Shown: piece by piece, positions 19,326-28,958 of the stretch
How positions within the stretch are numbered: position 1 is the first letter of the stretch
Layout of the letters: each line of letters begins with the position of its first letter
From: Streptococcus pneumoniae
Lineage (GTDB): Bacteria > Bacillota > Bacilli > Lactobacillales > Streptococcaceae
Assembly (NCBI RefSeq): GCF_001347015.1
Contig: NZ_CFGI01000002.1
Coordinates: 62,001 to 126,000, forward strand
Direction: 5' to 3'
DNA: 64,000 nucleotides
Made by a program: the position numbers and the translations under genes
The notes under the pieces: model-generated
What the model was told of the DNA's origin: nothing
Databases searched by the model: none
Seen by the model: only the letters and a program-made list of their open reading frames with translations

Positions 19326-20252
19326 TTACGGTAAATTATTCCCTGCAGCAAGATAAATTTCATACCATTCTTTTCTTGTTAAGCTAAAGTTTGCCGCTTG
19401 GCTAACTTCTCTCAAGTGCTTAGGATTTGTGGTACCTACCACTGCCTGCATTTTGGCTGGATAACGCAATATCCAAGAAATGGCAATAGTTGAAGAGGTT
19501 ACTCCATATTTAATAGCTAAACGATCAAGTACTTGATTTAAAGCTTGAAATTTCTCATTTCCAACAAAATTCCCTTTAAAATACCCGAATTGTAAGACAG
19601 ACCATGCTTGAATGACCACATCGTGTAATTTGCAATATTCAAAAATGCTGCCATCTCGCATAGCTGCTTGACTATCTTCCATATTAACATGAAATCCTGC
19701 TTCGAATCCTGGAGTAAAAGCCGCACTCAATTGTAATTGATTGATAGATAGAGGTTGTTTTACTTCTTTCTTCAGCAATTCCATCATCATGGGATTTTGG
19801 TTGGACACACCAAAGTCTCGAACCTTACCTTGTTTATAAAGGAAATCAAAGGCTTCTGCTACTTGGTCAGATTCCATCAAAGCATCTGGTCGATGAAGAA
19901 GCAAGCTATCTAAATAATCAACCTGCAATCTTTCTAAAATCCCGTCAACTGATTGTAATATATACTCTTTTGAAAAATCAAAATAGGTAAATTCTTCAAT
20001 GCGAATGCCACATTTTGACTGAATCCACATCTTTTCTCTTAAATCCGGACGATTTTTTAGGACAAGACCTAACAGTTCTTCACAACGGCCACGACCATAT
20101 ATATCAGCCAAGTCAAAGGCATTGATTCCAACAGACAGTGCTGTTTCTACAAGCTCTTCAACTTCTTTTACAGACTTATCTTCTATTCTCATCATTCCGA
20201 GAACAATTTCTGATAATTCTTTGTCATCTTGACCAAGAGTTATGTATCTCAT
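19326..20252 (-). CDS. Aldo-keto reductase (YdhF-like)
   Basis: A 308-residue NAD(P)H-dependent aldo-keto reductase. The catalytic tetrad is visible as D and Y of DLADIYGRG, K of IQSKCG and H of LLHRPD; the C-terminal TTNPKHLREV fits the nucleotide-binding loop. It is closest in appearance to the E. coli YdhF group. Substrate unknown. The ATG at 20252 has GGAG about 9 nt upstream; a TTG one codon earlier is less likely. It has its own promoter and terminator, each supplied by one copy of the duplicated 42-bp module. Confidence 0.85.
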   Translation of the reverse strand: MRYITLGQDDKELSEIVLGMMRIEDKSVKEVEELVETALSVGINAFDLADIYGRGRCEELLGLVLKNRPDLREKMWIQSKCGIRIEEFTYFDFSKEYILQSVDGILERLQVDYLDSLLLHRPDALMESDQVAEAFDFLYKQGKVRDFGVSNQNPMMMELLKKEVKQPLSINQLQLSAAFTPGFEAGFHVNMEDSQAAMRDGSIFEYCKLHDVVIQAWSVLQFGYFKGNFVGNEKFQALNQVLDRLAIKYGVTSSTIAISWILRYPAKMQAVVGTTNPKHLREVSQAANFSLTRKEWYEIYLAAGNNLP

Positions 20253-20286
20253 CAAATTTTTCTCCTTTAATTTCTAACATTCTTCC

Positions 20287-20328
20287 CTTCATTATAACAA
20301 AAAACCGCTTTGCAACGGCTTTTTGACT
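20287..20328 (-). repeat. Terminator-promoter module, copy 2
   Basis: Near-identical to 19259-19300. The hairpin (20299-20324) ends the PadR-membrane protein transcript directly at the stop codon, and TATAAT (20296-20291) starts the aldo-keto reductase transcript. Confidence 0.8.
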
Positions 20329-21142
20329 ATATTTCACTCCATTTTATCTTCTTAAACCCACGGAACAAGACAAAGATTCCAATAAAGAGGATAGCTAAAG
20401 GAATAACTTTTGTAAGAAAAACATTTGAAATTCCCATCCACTCATAGTAACGGAGAAGAGAGCCTACAATAAGATGGGCAACAATCATACTGACAAAGGG
20501 ACGAAAGACCGCTTCTTTCCAATTCCAAATACTGATGACTAGAGAAAGCGTAAAGACAAGGAAACTATCCCAGGGAGCAGGAAGATAAAAGGCTCCTTCT
20601 TGTACAAAACTTCCTATTCCTACATATCCCAGAACAACTAGCAGAACAAGAATCCCAACGACAATATAGGTGCCAATTTTCATTTTAGGAGAATCTTGAA
20701 CTAAGCCCCAACGTAAGATTGTGGCCACAAGAGCAAATCCAATCAGAAAAAGAAGAAGTTGCCCTAAAAAAGTAAGCAAATTGACTGTTAAGAGAGGACC
20801 TTTAGAAAAATCACCCAGTAGATGATAGTAACGTAATATCACTAGGACAAAAATTGGTGTCAAAAGGGACTCCTTGATAGAACTGCGTGGTGCTTCCTTG
20901 AGAATCTCTTTCATTATTTTTTTAGGATTCTTACCTAAATAATCCTCTGCACTCATGCCATCTCGTTCTGCTTCTGAGAAATCTAACATCATCAAATAAA
21001 TCTGCTCTCTGAGATAGTCCTCATCATAGAGAAATCCAGCAAGATTAAAACTATCCCACAGTTCCTCAAAATACTGCTGATTCTCCTCAGAAAACTCATG
21101 TAGCAAAGCGCTTGTTTCTTCATAATACTTCATTTTCTTCAT
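20327..21142 (-). CDS. PadR-linked multi-pass membrane protein
   Basis: A 271-residue protein with a helical N-terminal domain (about 1-90, YYEETSALLHEF...LGKNPKKIMKEIL) of the kind found beside PadR regulators (DUF1048/HAAS-like), then about six membrane segments. Function unknown; such proteins are often linked to cell-envelope stress. It starts 3 nt after the padR stop and is therefore coupled to it. A terminator overlaps its stop codon. The family name is tentative. Confidence 0.65.
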   Translation of the reverse strand: MKKMKYYEETSALLHEFSEENQQYFEELWDSFNLAGFLYDEDYLREQIYLMMLDFSEAERDGMSAEDYLGKNPKKIMKEILKEAPRSSIKESLLTPIFVLVILRYYHLLGDFSKGPLLTVNLLTFLGQLLLFLIGFALVATILRWGLVQDSPKMKIGTYIVVGILVLLVVLGYVGIGSFVQEGAFYLPAPWDSFLVFTLSLVISIWNWKEAVFRPFVSMIVAHLIVGSLLRYYEWMGISNVFLTKVIPLAILFIGIFVLFRGFKKIKWSEI

Positions 21143-21145
21143 GGT

Positions 21146-21466
21146 TTAACCCCCATTCTTAATCTCTTCTACTTTTTGACTCAAATCGTCCCATTGTTGC
21201 CAAAAGACTGAGACACGCTCTTCTCCTTCTTTGGTTAACGAAAAATACTTCCGATCTGGACCATCTGGCGACGGACGCATGTCGCCTCTTATCCATTGAT
21301 TTTTTTCTAACTTTTGCAACAAAGGATAAATAGTTCCTGGAACGATAGTATCAAATCCAGCCTCTCGCAAAGTCTGAACCAACTCATAACCATACCGCTC
21401 TCTTTGACCAATCATATCCAAGACACAACCTTCAAGAACACCTTTTAATAGCTGAGTTTCTTTCAT
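21146..21466 (-). CDS. PadR family transcriptional regulator
   Basis: A 106-residue winged-helix repressor: LKGVLEGCVLDMI, YGYELVQTLREAGF and GTIYPLLQKLEKNQWI are PadR signatures, followed by the wing DRKYFSLTKEG and a dimerising helix. The ATG at 21466 sits 5-6 nt from GGGAG; an upstream GTG is too close. It forms an operon with the membrane protein. Two perfect 10-bp palindromes in its promoter suggest autoregulation. The inducing ligand cannot be inferred. Confidence 0.85.
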   Translation of the reverse strand: MKETQLLKGVLEGCVLDMIGQRERYGYELVQTLREAGFDTIVPGTIYPLLQKLEKNQWIRGDMRPSPDGPDRKYFSLTKEGEERVSVFWQQWDDLSQKVEEIKNGG

Positions 21467-21497
21467 CACTTCTCCCTTCTAATCTATTTTGTAATAC

Positions 21498-21546
21498 CTA
21501 CTAGTAGTTTCAGCTATAGTATACTACTTTCACACTAGTTTGTAAA
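21498..21546 (-). promoter_or_regulatory. padR promoter with palindromic operators
   Basis: TTTACA (21546-21541), 17-nt spacer, TATACT (21523-21518). The palindrome TAGTATACTA (21517-21526) covers the -10, and CTACTAGTAG (21498-21507) lies just after the expected start of transcription. Confidence 0.65.
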
Positions 21547-21558
21547 GCATAATAGTTA

Positions 21559-21844
21559 ATACTCTTCGAAAATCTCTTCAAACCACGTCAGCGTCGCCTT
21601 ACCGTAGGTATGGGTACTGACTTCGTCAGTTCTATCCACAACCTCAAAACAGTGTTTTGAGCTGACTTCGTCAGTTCTATCTACAACCTCAAAGCAGTGT
21701 TTTGAGCTGACTTCATCAGTTTCATCTACAACCTCAAAACCATGTTTTAAGCTGTCTTCGTCAGTTCTATCTACAACCTCTAAGCAGTGCTTTGAGCAAC
21801 CTGCGGCTAGCTTCCTAGTTTGCTCTTTGATTTTCATTGAGTAT
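21559..21844 (+). repeat. Long BOX element with four boxB units
   Basis: boxA at 21559-21619, four 45-bp boxB units at 21620-21664, 21665-21709, 21710-21754 and 21755-21799, and boxC at 21800-21844. The units differ by a few bases each. Because 45 is divisible by three, one minus-strand frame stays open through it (about 103 codons), but it has no gene-like features. Confidence 0.9.
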
Positions 21845-21886
21845 AAATAAAAAAACAGAACTAGCATGAACTAGTCCTGTCTATTT

Positions 21887-23884
21887 TTACCCAATTACAC
21901 TTCCGTTTGGTACAGCTGGATCAACTGTAAGAAGTGTTAATTGTCCATCATGTTCAGCTGAGAGAATCATACCTTGGCTGACATATTTCTTCATCATTTT
22001 ACGAGGTTTGAGGTTAGCAACGATTTGAACTTTCTTGCCGACCAATTCTTGTTCATTTGGATAGTATTTTGCAATCCCTGAGAGGATTTGACGATCTTCA
22101 CCATCACCAGCATCCAAGCGGAATTGAAGCAACTTATCTGAACCTTCTACTTTAGATACTTCTTTGACTTCTGCGACACGGATTTCGACCTTGTCAAAGT
22201 CTTCAAACTTGATTTCTTCCTTGTTGAGTTTAAGCTCGACTTCATCTGGATTCCATTCTTTTTCGACAGCTGGCTTGTTGCCTTCCATTTGTTCCTTGAT
22301 ATAGGCGATTTCTTCTTCCATATCCAGACGTGGGAAGATTGGAGTTCCCTTAGCAACTACAGTTACACCTGCAGGAAAAGCAACCAAGCTCAAGTTCTCA
22401 AGGCTAGCAACTTCTGCTAAACCAAGTTGAGTCATAACCGCACGACTGGTTTCCATCATAAACGGCTCAATTAAGTGAGCTACGACACGAAGGCTGGCTG
22501 CCAAGTGGCTCATAACACTTGCCAATTGATCGCGGAGTGCTTCATCCTTGGCCAAGACCCATGGAGCTGTCTCATCGATGTATTTATTAGTACGAGAGAT
22601 AAGGGTCCAGACCGCTTCAAGCGCACGTGGGTAGTCAACTGCTTCCATGTGTGTATGGTAGTCTGCGATTGATTGTTCTGCAACCTCAGCAAGAGCATTG
22701 TCAAATTCAGTCACACCTTCTACATAGGCAGGAATTTGTCCATCAAAATACTTGTTAATCATAGAAACCGTACGGTTGAGGAGGTTCCCAAGGTCATTGG
22801 CCAATTCATAGTTGATACGGCCTACATAGTCTTCCGGAGTGAAGGTTCCGTCTGAACCAACTGGAAGGCTACGCATGAGGTAGTAACGAAGCGGATCTAG
22901 TCCATAACGCTCTACCAACATTTCAGGGTAAACGACATTTCCTTTAGACTTAGACATTTTTCCGTCTTTCATGACAAACCAACCATGGGCAATCAAACGA
23001 TCTGGCAATTTGATATCCAACATCATAAGAAGGATTGGCCAATAGATTGAGTGGAAACGAAGGATGTCTTTCCCCACCATATGGAAGACAGTTCCATTCC
23101 AGAACTTGTCAAAGTTACCATGTTCGTCTTGACCATAGCCAAGCGCTGTCGCATAGTTGAGCAGAGCATCAATCCAAACATAGACAACGTGTTTTGGATT
23201 AGATGGCACTGGAACGCCCCATGTAAAGGTTGTACGAGAAACTGCCAAATCCTCCAAACCTGGCTCGATAAAGTTGCGCAGCATTTCATTCAGACGACCA
23301 TCTGGAGTGATAAACTCAGGATGAGCTTTGAAAAAGTCTACCAAGCGATCTTGGTATTTGCTGAGGCGAAGGAAATAGGACTCTTCAGAAACCCATTCAA
23401 CTTCGTGACCTGATGGAGCAATACCACCAGTTACATTTCCAGCTTCGTCACGGAAAACTTCCGCAAGCTGGCTTTCTGTAAAGAATTCTTCATCTGATAC
23501 TGAATACCAGCCAGAGTATTCACCCAAATAGATGTCATCTTGAGCAAGCAAGCGTTCAAAGACTTGAGCCACTACTTTTTCGTGGTAGTCATCAGTTGTA
23601 CGGATAAATTTATCGTATGAAATATTTAGTAATTGCCAGAGTTCTTTAACTCCAACTGCCATTCCATCAACATAGGCTTGTGGTGTAATGCCAGCTTCTT
23701 CCGCTTTCTGCTGGATTTTCTGACCATGTTCATCAAGACCTGTCAAATAAAAGACATCATAGCCCATCAGACGTTTGTAACGTGCTAGGACATCACAGGC
23801 GATAGTTGTGTAGGCAGACCCGATATGAAGTTTACCAGATGGGTAGTAAATCGGCGTTGTAATATAAAAATTCTTTTCAGACAT
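21887..23884 (-). CDS. metG: Methionyl-tRNA synthetase
   Basis: Class I aminoacyl-tRNA synthetase charging tRNA-Met. It has the HIGH motif as [16 protein letters not shown], an anticodon-binding helical domain, and a C-terminal tRNA-binding OB fold (about 560-665, [10 protein letters not shown]...[17 protein letters not shown]). It lacks the zinc-knuckle cysteines of the E. coli type. I start it at the ATG at 23884 (665 residues), which has AAGGA upstream; an in-frame start 14 codons earlier falls in the leader. TGATATAAT gives its own promoter upstream. Confidence 0.96.
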   Translation of the reverse strand: MSEKNFYITTPIYYPSGKLHIGSAYTTIACDVLARYKRLMGYDVFYLTGLDEHGQKIQQKAEEAGITPQAYVDGMAVGVKELWQLLNISYDKFIRTTDDYHEKVVAQVFERLLAQDDIYLGEYSGWYSVSDEEFFTESQLAEVFRDEAGNVTGGIAPSGHEVEWVSEESYFLRLSKYQDRLVDFFKAHPEFITPDGRLNEMLRNFIEPGLEDLAVSRTTFTWGVPVPSNPKHVVYVWIDALLNYATALGYGQDEHGNFDKFWNGTVFHMVGKDILRFHSIYWPILLMMLDIKLPDRLIAHGWFVMKDGKMSKSKGNVVYPEMLVERYGLDPLRYYLMRSLPVGSDGTFTPEDYVGRINYELANDLGNLLNRTVSMINKYFDGQIPAYVEGVTEFDNALAEVAEQSIADYHTHMEAVDYPRALEAVWTLISRTNKYIDETAPWVLAKDEALRDQLASVMSHLAASLRVVAHLIEPFMMETSRAVMTQLGLAEVASLENLSLVAFPAGVTVVAKGTPIFPRLDMEEEIAYIKEQMEGNKPAVEKEWNPDEVELKLNKEEIKFEDFDKVEIRVAEVKEVSKVEGSDKLLQFRLDAGDGEDRQILSGIAKYYPNEQELVGKKVQIVANLKPRKMMKKYVSQGMILSAEHDGQLTLLTVDPAVPNGSVIG

Positions 23885-23974
23885 AATTTTTCCTTTCCAG
23901 GCAAATGGAACCTGTTTTTCTAACACTTCATTATATCACATTTTTAAGGATTTTCGATAGGGAAATCTATACAA

Positions 23975-24004
23975 AAACAAGATAGACGAGTGTCCATCTT
24001 GTTT
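23975..24004 (-). terminator. Terminator of the MacAB-like efflux operon
   Basis: Minus strand AAACAAGAT pairs with ATCTTGTTT (inner GGA/TCT partly paired) and is followed by TTG-rich sequence, 4 nt after the permease stop codon. Confidence 0.75.
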
Positions 24005-24007
24005 ATT

Positions 24008-25267
24008 CTATTCATAACGAAGGGCTTCGATTGGATCAAGTTTCGATGCCTTGTTGGCTGGCAAGACTCCAAAAATCATACCCACACTAGCCGAAACTGC
24101 AAGACTAAATAGGGCAACTGGGATTGATACTCCAACTTCTATACCCGTAATCAAACCTTGCAGTAACAAACCTGCTAAGGCAGTTAAACCACTTGCAATT
24201 GTCAAGCCAATTAAGCCACCTAACAAGGTCAAAATCATGGATTCAATCAAAAATTGGATTAAAATATTGGCACGTGTTGCACCCAAAGCCTTACGGAGAC
24301 CAATCTCACGAGTGCGCTCTGTAACAGAAACCAGCATAATGTTCATAACACCAGTTCCTCCAACAAAGAGAGAAATTCCTGCAATGGAACTGATAATCGT
24401 CGTCATAAAACTAAACGATTGTTGAATTTCTGCAAATGTAAGCGACTCATCTGCCACCTGATATTCTCCCTGTTGCAAGCCTGCAAGTTCTGTCATTTTT
24501 CGTGCCAGTTCTGGACCCAGAGTTGGAGTTAAACTGGTATCATTCACTCGAAAGACAATACTAGCTATTTCATCTACATTAAAATTCGCAGCAAGGGAGA
24601 TATTGGTAGTAATAGGCAAGCCACCAAACCCATATATTTTTGACCTTTTAGCCTCTGGACTAGTATAAACCCCAATGACTCGGTAACTAAAATCATTGAC
24701 TTCTACAACCTTGTTAATAGCCTCTTGTGGAGAGCCAAATAAACTAATGGACAATTCCTCATCTAGCAAAATGACACTTGCAAACTCTTTGAAATCTTGC
24801 TCTCTTAGACTACGACCTGCAATAATTTCATTGTTAACAGCCTCCATGTAAGTTCTGTTTCCACCTGTCAAATTAGCATTCTCAACCTTTTTATCTTGAT
24901 AGGTCAAGATGGCATTTGTTGAATTGGTTACATAGTAACTATCCACTCCCTTGAGTTTAGCTGCCTCTTGAACCCAGGATTCTTGCGGTTTTGGCGGTTC
25001 AACAGGAACTTCCTCTTCTTTTCCAGAAACCGTAAAAGCTGATTGTTTCTGAGTAAAAGACCCATCTTTACTTTTTTTAGGAGAGAAGAAGACGCTAATA
25101 TTTTTCTGAGATTTGGTCATATCTTTATTGACTTGACGAGATAGGGAATCTCCCAAAGCCATAATCACAACAACTGATGAAACACCGATAATAATCCCAA
25201 TCATGGTAAGCAAAGAACGCATCTTGTGAGCCATGATAGATGAAAAGGCAAATTTCAGATTCTGCAT
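24008..25267 (-). CDS. MacB-type ABC efflux permease
   Basis: A 419-residue permease of a tripartite-like efflux system. An N-terminal membrane segment follows KMRSLLTMIGI, a large extracellular domain spans about 45-270, and three C-terminal membrane segments carry the FtsX-domain signature ERTREIGLRKALGA; the end is ASKLDPIEALRYE. It is syntenic with the pneumococcal system studied as Spr0693-0695, linked to resistance to LL-37 and some antibiotics. The partner ATPase and adaptor genes are immediately upstream. The VP/P-rich stretch EEEVPVEPPKPQES in the outer domain may be flexible. Confidence 0.9.
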   Translation of the reverse strand: MQNLKFAFSSIMAHKMRSLLTMIGIIIGVSSVVVIMALGDSLSRQVNKDMTKSQKNISVFFSPKKSKDGSFTQKQSAFTVSGKEEEVPVEPPKPQESWVQEAAKLKGVDSYYVTNSTNAILTYQDKKVENANLTGGNRTYMEAVNNEIIAGRSLREQDFKEFASVILLDEELSISLFGSPQEAINKVVEVNDFSYRVIGVYTSPEAKRSKIYGFGGLPITTNISLAANFNVDEIASIVFRVNDTSLTPTLGPELARKMTELAGLQQGEYQVADESLTFAEIQQSFSFMTTIISSIAGISLFVGGTGVMNIMLVSVTERTREIGLRKALGATRANILIQFLIESMILTLLGGLIGLTIASGLTALAGLLLQGLITGIEVGVSIPVALFSLAVSASVGMIFGVLPANKASKLDPIEALRYE

Positions 25268-25268
25268 C

Positions 25269-25970
25269 TTAGTTTTCCTCCTTTCCTAACTGAGCACTGT
25301 CAGACGAAATAACTCCATCTCGAATGACAATCTGACGTTTGGCATAAGCAGCTATTTCAGGCTCATGCGTTACCATGATAATGGTTTTTCCTTCTTTGTT
25401 CAAGTCAACCAATAGTTGCATGATTTGATTACCTGTTTTGGTATCCAAGGCTCCTGTCGGTTCGTCTGCTAGAATAATAGAAGGATTGTTTACCAAGGCA
25501 CGCGCAATAGCCACACGTTGTTTTTGACCACCAGATAATTCCGAAGGCAAATGGTGACTACGCTCAGTCAATTCAACCTTATCTAGATATTCCTCAGCTA
25601 ACTTGCGCCGTTTTGAAGCCGAAACTCCTGCGTAAATCAAGGGCAATTCTACATTTTGCAGAGCATTGAGTTTAGATAGAAGAAAGAACTGCTGAAAGAC
25701 AAATCCGATTTGTTGGTTGCGAACCTTAGCTAGTTGTTTTTCACCCAATCCAGCAACTTCTTGACCTTCAAGATAATACTCTCCACTACTTGGTGTATCC
25801 AACATCCCAATCGTATTCATGAGAGTGGACTTACCCGAACCAGATGGTCCCATAATGGCAACAAATTCACCTTCATTCACTTCTAGGTTGATATTTTTGA
25901 GAACCTGCAGTTCTTGGTCACCATTACGGTAGCTTCTGCAGATATTTTTTAGACTAATTAGTTGCTTCAT
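25269..25970 (-). CDS. MacB-type ABC efflux ATPase
   Basis: A 233-residue ATP-binding protein of the LolD/MacB group: Walker A GPSGSGKST, Q-loop FVFQQFFLL, signature LSGGQKQR, Walker B IILADEPTGALD and the switch His of MVTHEPE. It powers the adjacent permease and adaptor. It overlaps the adaptor gene by 17 nt and is one base from the permease gene, so the three are one translation-coupled operon. Confidence 0.92.
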   Translation of the reverse strand: MKQLISLKNICRSYRNGDQELQVLKNINLEVNEGEFVAIMGPSGSGKSTLMNTIGMLDTPSSGEYYLEGQEVAGLGEKQLAKVRNQQIGFVFQQFFLLSKLNALQNVELPLIYAGVSASKRRKLAEEYLDKVELTERSHHLPSELSGGQKQRVAIARALVNNPSIILADEPTGALDTKTGNQIMQLLVDLNKEGKTIIMVTHEPEIAAYAKRQIVIRDGVISSDSAQLGKEEN

Positions 25971-27162
25971 CAGCCTTCACCTCTTTTCCTTCTTCCAAGG
26001 AAGACGTTGGGTTACTGATGACCTTGACTCCATTTGTCAGACCTGAAGTGATTTCTTGGTTGTCTGCATCAGCATTGCCCAAACCAACTTCCACTTTCTT
26101 GGCCTTTTTCTGCTCGTCAAGCACCCAGACATAGTTCTTATCATTTTCAGTCACAACACTTGTTAGAGGAACCAAAATGGCTTTACTCTTATTTTTGACC
26201 TCAACACTTACTGAGAATCCTTGTTTCAAGTCACCGATTTCACTTGTAACATCAATAGTGTATGGATATTTAGAACCAGAATTACCAGAAGCTGCGGCAG
26301 CTGGACTAGCTGCTTCACCATTGTTTTTAGGATAGTCAGAAATATAGCTTAATTTCCCAGTCCATTTTTTATCAGGATACACTTTAGAAGTAAAGCTTAC
26401 TTCTTGACCTACAGATAGGTTGGCGAGGTTATATTCAGACAGTTCTCCCTTAACTTGCAAGTTTTCATTACTTACGACATGAACGACTACTTGGCTAGCT
26501 CCTGTTGGAGATTTAGAAACATTATGGTTGACTTCGACCACAGTTCCCTCTAGGGTACTGAGAACCGTCATTGCATCTAACTGACTTTGAGCCTTACTTA
26601 ATTGTGCTGCTGCATCTGCACGAGCATCACGGGCATCACCCAACTGAGCGTCAATAGAAGCAACAGAATTTCCAGCCACTGGAGTTGGGCTTTGCACCGT
26701 TGCATCTTCTCCTCCTGCTGGCGCAGAGGCTTGAGGAGCTGGAGCTGAAATGGCTTCATTTCGTGCTTGATTGAGTTCATTGATATGACGATCTGCCTTA
26801 GCTACTGCCCGACTCGCTGAATCATAGGCCGCCTGCGCTTCTGAACTACTGTACTTGACTAGAGCCTGCCCTTCGCTGACCTTATCTCCCACAGAAACAA
26901 GGATTTCGTCTAAATCTCCCTTGCTAGCATCAAAATAAACGTATTGTTCATTTTTTGCCGTTACTGTTCCTGACAATAAAACCGACGAAGCAACAGTTCC
27001 CTCTTTTGCCACTACTAAATGTGGCGTTTCATCCTTAACATCGGTTTGTGAGGGTTGTCTAAAGAGCAAGATGCCCCCAGCCCCCAATACAACTACACTG
27101 GCAGCTCCAATTGCTGCATACAGTTGCCACTTTTTAGCTTTACCATTCTTTTTCTTCATCAT
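25954..27162 (-). CDS. MacA-type membrane fusion protein of the efflux system
   Basis: A 402-residue HlyD/MacA-family adaptor. An N-terminal membrane anchor (about 14-33) follows a basic KKKNGKAKK stretch. It continues with a biotinyl-lipoyl half-domain, a helical hairpin (about 110-205) interrupted by an Ala/Pro-rich insert (SAPAPQASAPAGGEDATV), the second lipoyl half and a beta barrel. GGAG favours the second of two adjacent ATGs (27159). In a Gram-positive it would reach toward the cell wall rather than an outer membrane. TTTGGTATAAT upstream drives the operon, divergent from gor. Confidence 0.9.
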   Translation of the reverse strand: MMKKKNGKAKKWQLYAAIGAASVVVLGAGGILLFRQPSQTDVKDETPHLVVAKEGTVASSVLLSGTVTAKNEQYVYFDASKGDLDEILVSVGDKVSEGQALVKYSSSEAQAAYDSASRAVAKADRHINELNQARNEAISAPAPQASAPAGGEDATVQSPTPVAGNSVASIDAQLGDARDARADAAAQLSKAQSQLDAMTVLSTLEGTVVEVNHNVSKSPTGASQVVVHVVSNENLQVKGELSEYNLANLSVGQEVSFTSKVYPDKKWTGKLSYISDYPKNNGEAASPAAAASGNSGSKYPYTIDVTSEIGDLKQGFSVSVEVKNKSKAILVPLTSVVTENDKNYVWVLDEQKKAKKVEVGLGNADADNQEITSGLTNGVKVISNPTSSLEEGKEVKADEATN

Positions 27163-27363
27163 GAAACTCCTTTTCTTTTTTACAATACTTTGCTATTATA
27201 CCAAATTTCCCTCCAGCAAACAATGCAGTTCAGATGGAAATAATGACAGTTCAGGATTAAACAATCGTTCGGAAATCCTCCTTTTCTATTGTACTAGTTA
27301 TATAATACATTATTTTGACTTATTTTGCAAGCTTTTTTGCAATTTTTTGTACGTAGCAGATTT

Positions 27364-27446
27364 TTGCAATCAAATCAAAAAAAAGATAGAATATGACTAT
27401 CAAAAAATGACACTCTACTATTTAAAAGAGTACAAAGGAGTTTTCA
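27364..27446 (+). promoter_or_regulatory. gor promoter and RBS
   Basis: TTGCAA (27364-27369), 17-nt spacer, TAGAAT (27387-27392); AAGGAG precedes the ATG. The rest of the 284-bp divergent region is AT-rich and shows no further element. Confidence 0.5.
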
Positions 27447-28793
27447 ATGAGAGAATACGATATCATTGCTATCGGTGGAGGTAGTGGAGGAATTGCTACC
27501 ATGAACCGAGCTGGTGAGCATGGAGCCAAAGCGGCCGTTATTGAGGAAAAGAAACTAGGTGGAACCTGCGTCAACGTCGGCTGTGTTCCTAAGAAAATCA
27601 TGTGGTACGGGGCACAAATCGCTGAGACTTTCCATCAATTTGGAGAAGACTACGGCTTTAAGACTACTGCTCTTAACTTTGACTTTGCAACCCTACGTCG
27701 TAATCGTGAAGCCTACATTGATCGCGCTCGTTCCTCTTATGATGGCAGTTTTAAACGCAACGGTGTAGACTTGATTGAAGGTCATGCTGAATTTGTAGAT
27801 TCTCATACTGTCAGCGTAAATGGTGAACTGATTCGTGCCAAACATATCGTGATTGCTACTGGTGCCCATCCAAGTATTCCTAATATTCCTGGTGCAGAAC
27901 TAGGCGGCTCTTCTGATGATGTATTTGCCTGGGAAGAACTCCCAGAGTCAGTCGCTATTCTAGGCGCGGGTTATATCGCCGTTGAATTGGCTGGCATGCT
28001 CCACACTTTTGGTGTCAAGACAGACCTCTTTGTTCGCCGCGATCGTCCTTTACGTGGTTTTGATTCTTATATCGTTGAAGGTTTGGTCAAGGAAATGGAA
28101 AGAACAAACTTGCCACTTCATACTCACAAAGTCCCTGCCAAGTTAGAAAAAACTGCTGAGGGCATTACCATTCATTTCGAAGATGGTACTAGTCACACAG
28201 CTAGCCAAGTTATCTGGGCTACGGGTCGACGTCCAAACGTTAAGGGATTGCAACTTGAAAAAGCTGGAGTAACTCTGAACGAACGTGGCTTTATCCAAGT
28301 GGATGAATACCAAAATACTGTTGTTGAGGGAATCTACGCTCTAGGTGATGTAACAGGTGAAAAAGAACTGACTCCAGTTGCTATCAAGGCTGGACGTACT
28401 TTGTCTGAACGTCTCTTTAACGGAAAAACAACTGCAAAAATGGACTACTCAACTATTCCAACAGTTGTCTTTTCACACCCTGCTATCGGAACTGTTGGCT
28501 TGACAGAAGAGCAAGCTATCAAAGAATATGGTCAAGACCAAATCAAGGTTTACAAATCAAGCTTTGCATCTATGTACTCTGCCGTTACTAGCAATAGACA
28601 AGAATCCCGTTTCAAATTGATCACAGCTGGTTCAGAAGAAAAAGTTGTCGGACTTCATGGAATTGGCTATGGTGTTGATGAAATGATTCAAGGATTTGCT
28701 GTTGCTATCAAAATGGGAGCAACCAAGGCTGACTTTGATGCAACTGTGGCGATTCACCCAACTGCATCTGAAGAATTTGTAACTATGCGTTAA
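27447..28793 (+). CDS. gor: Glutathione-disulfide reductase
   Basis: FAD- and NADPH-dependent flavoenzyme reducing glutathione disulfide; important in streptococci that import glutathione. FAD motif GGGSGGIA, redox pair C41/C46 in [17 protein letters not shown]-binding [11 protein letters not shown] with downstream [10 protein letters not shown] (arginines expected for NADPH), second FAD motif YALGDVTG, and the active-site His of [12 protein letters not shown]. The 448-residue length fits. It is one of few plus-strand genes, alone between the divergent efflux operon and the convergent bacteriocin cluster. Confidence 0.95.
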   Translation: MREYDIIAIGGGSGGIATMNRAGEHGAKAAVIEEKKLGGTCVNVGCVPKKIMWYGAQIAETFHQFGEDYGFKTTALNFDFATLRRNREAYIDRARSSYDGSFKRNGVDLIEGHAEFVDSHTVSVNGELIRAKHIVIATGAHPSIPNIPGAELGGSSDDVFAWEELPESVAILGAGYIAVELAGMLHTFGVKTDLFVRRDRPLRGFDSYIVEGLVKEMERTNLPLHTHKVPAKLEKTAEGITIHFEDGTSHTASQVIWATGRRPNVKGLQLEKAGVTLNERGFIQVDEYQNTVVEGIYALGDVTGEKELTPVAIKAGRTLSERLFNGKTTAKMDYSTIPTVVFSHPAIGTVGLTEEQAIKEYGQDQIKVYKSSFASMYSAVTSNRQESRFKLITAGSEEKVVGLHGIGYGVDEMIQGFAVAIKMGATKADFDATVAIHPTASEEFVTMR

Positions 28794-28836
28794 TCGAAAT
28801 AAAAGAAGCAAAGTAAAAAACACTTCTAAATATCAA

Positions 28837-28874
28837 AAAGCGAGTATTTCCGTAGTTGGAGATACTCGTTTTCT
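28837..28874 (+). terminator. Terminator of gor
   Basis: GCGAGTATtTCC pairs with GGAgATACTCG and is followed by TTTTCTT. Confidence 0.85.
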
Positions 28875-28958
28875 TATGTTTTATTTTATAGTATGTTGAA
28901 GTAAGATATGCAAAAATCAATTAACAAACCATAGCAAAATACAAGGATTATAATACAA

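Noticed and set aside
21556-21867. A 103-codon minus-strand frame with a 15-residue repeat
   Set aside because: It lies almost wholly inside a BOX element; the repeat is the 45-bp boxB unit and there is no ribosome site.
23051-23413. A 120-codon frame opposite metG
   Set aside because: Antisense to the conserved synthetase domain; coding signal belongs to metG.
23884-24007. Possible T-box or SAM riboswitch before metG
   Set aside because: The leader is only about 50 nt after the TGATATAAT box and lacks a T-box sequence or specifier stem; the hairpin present is the terminator of the previous operon.
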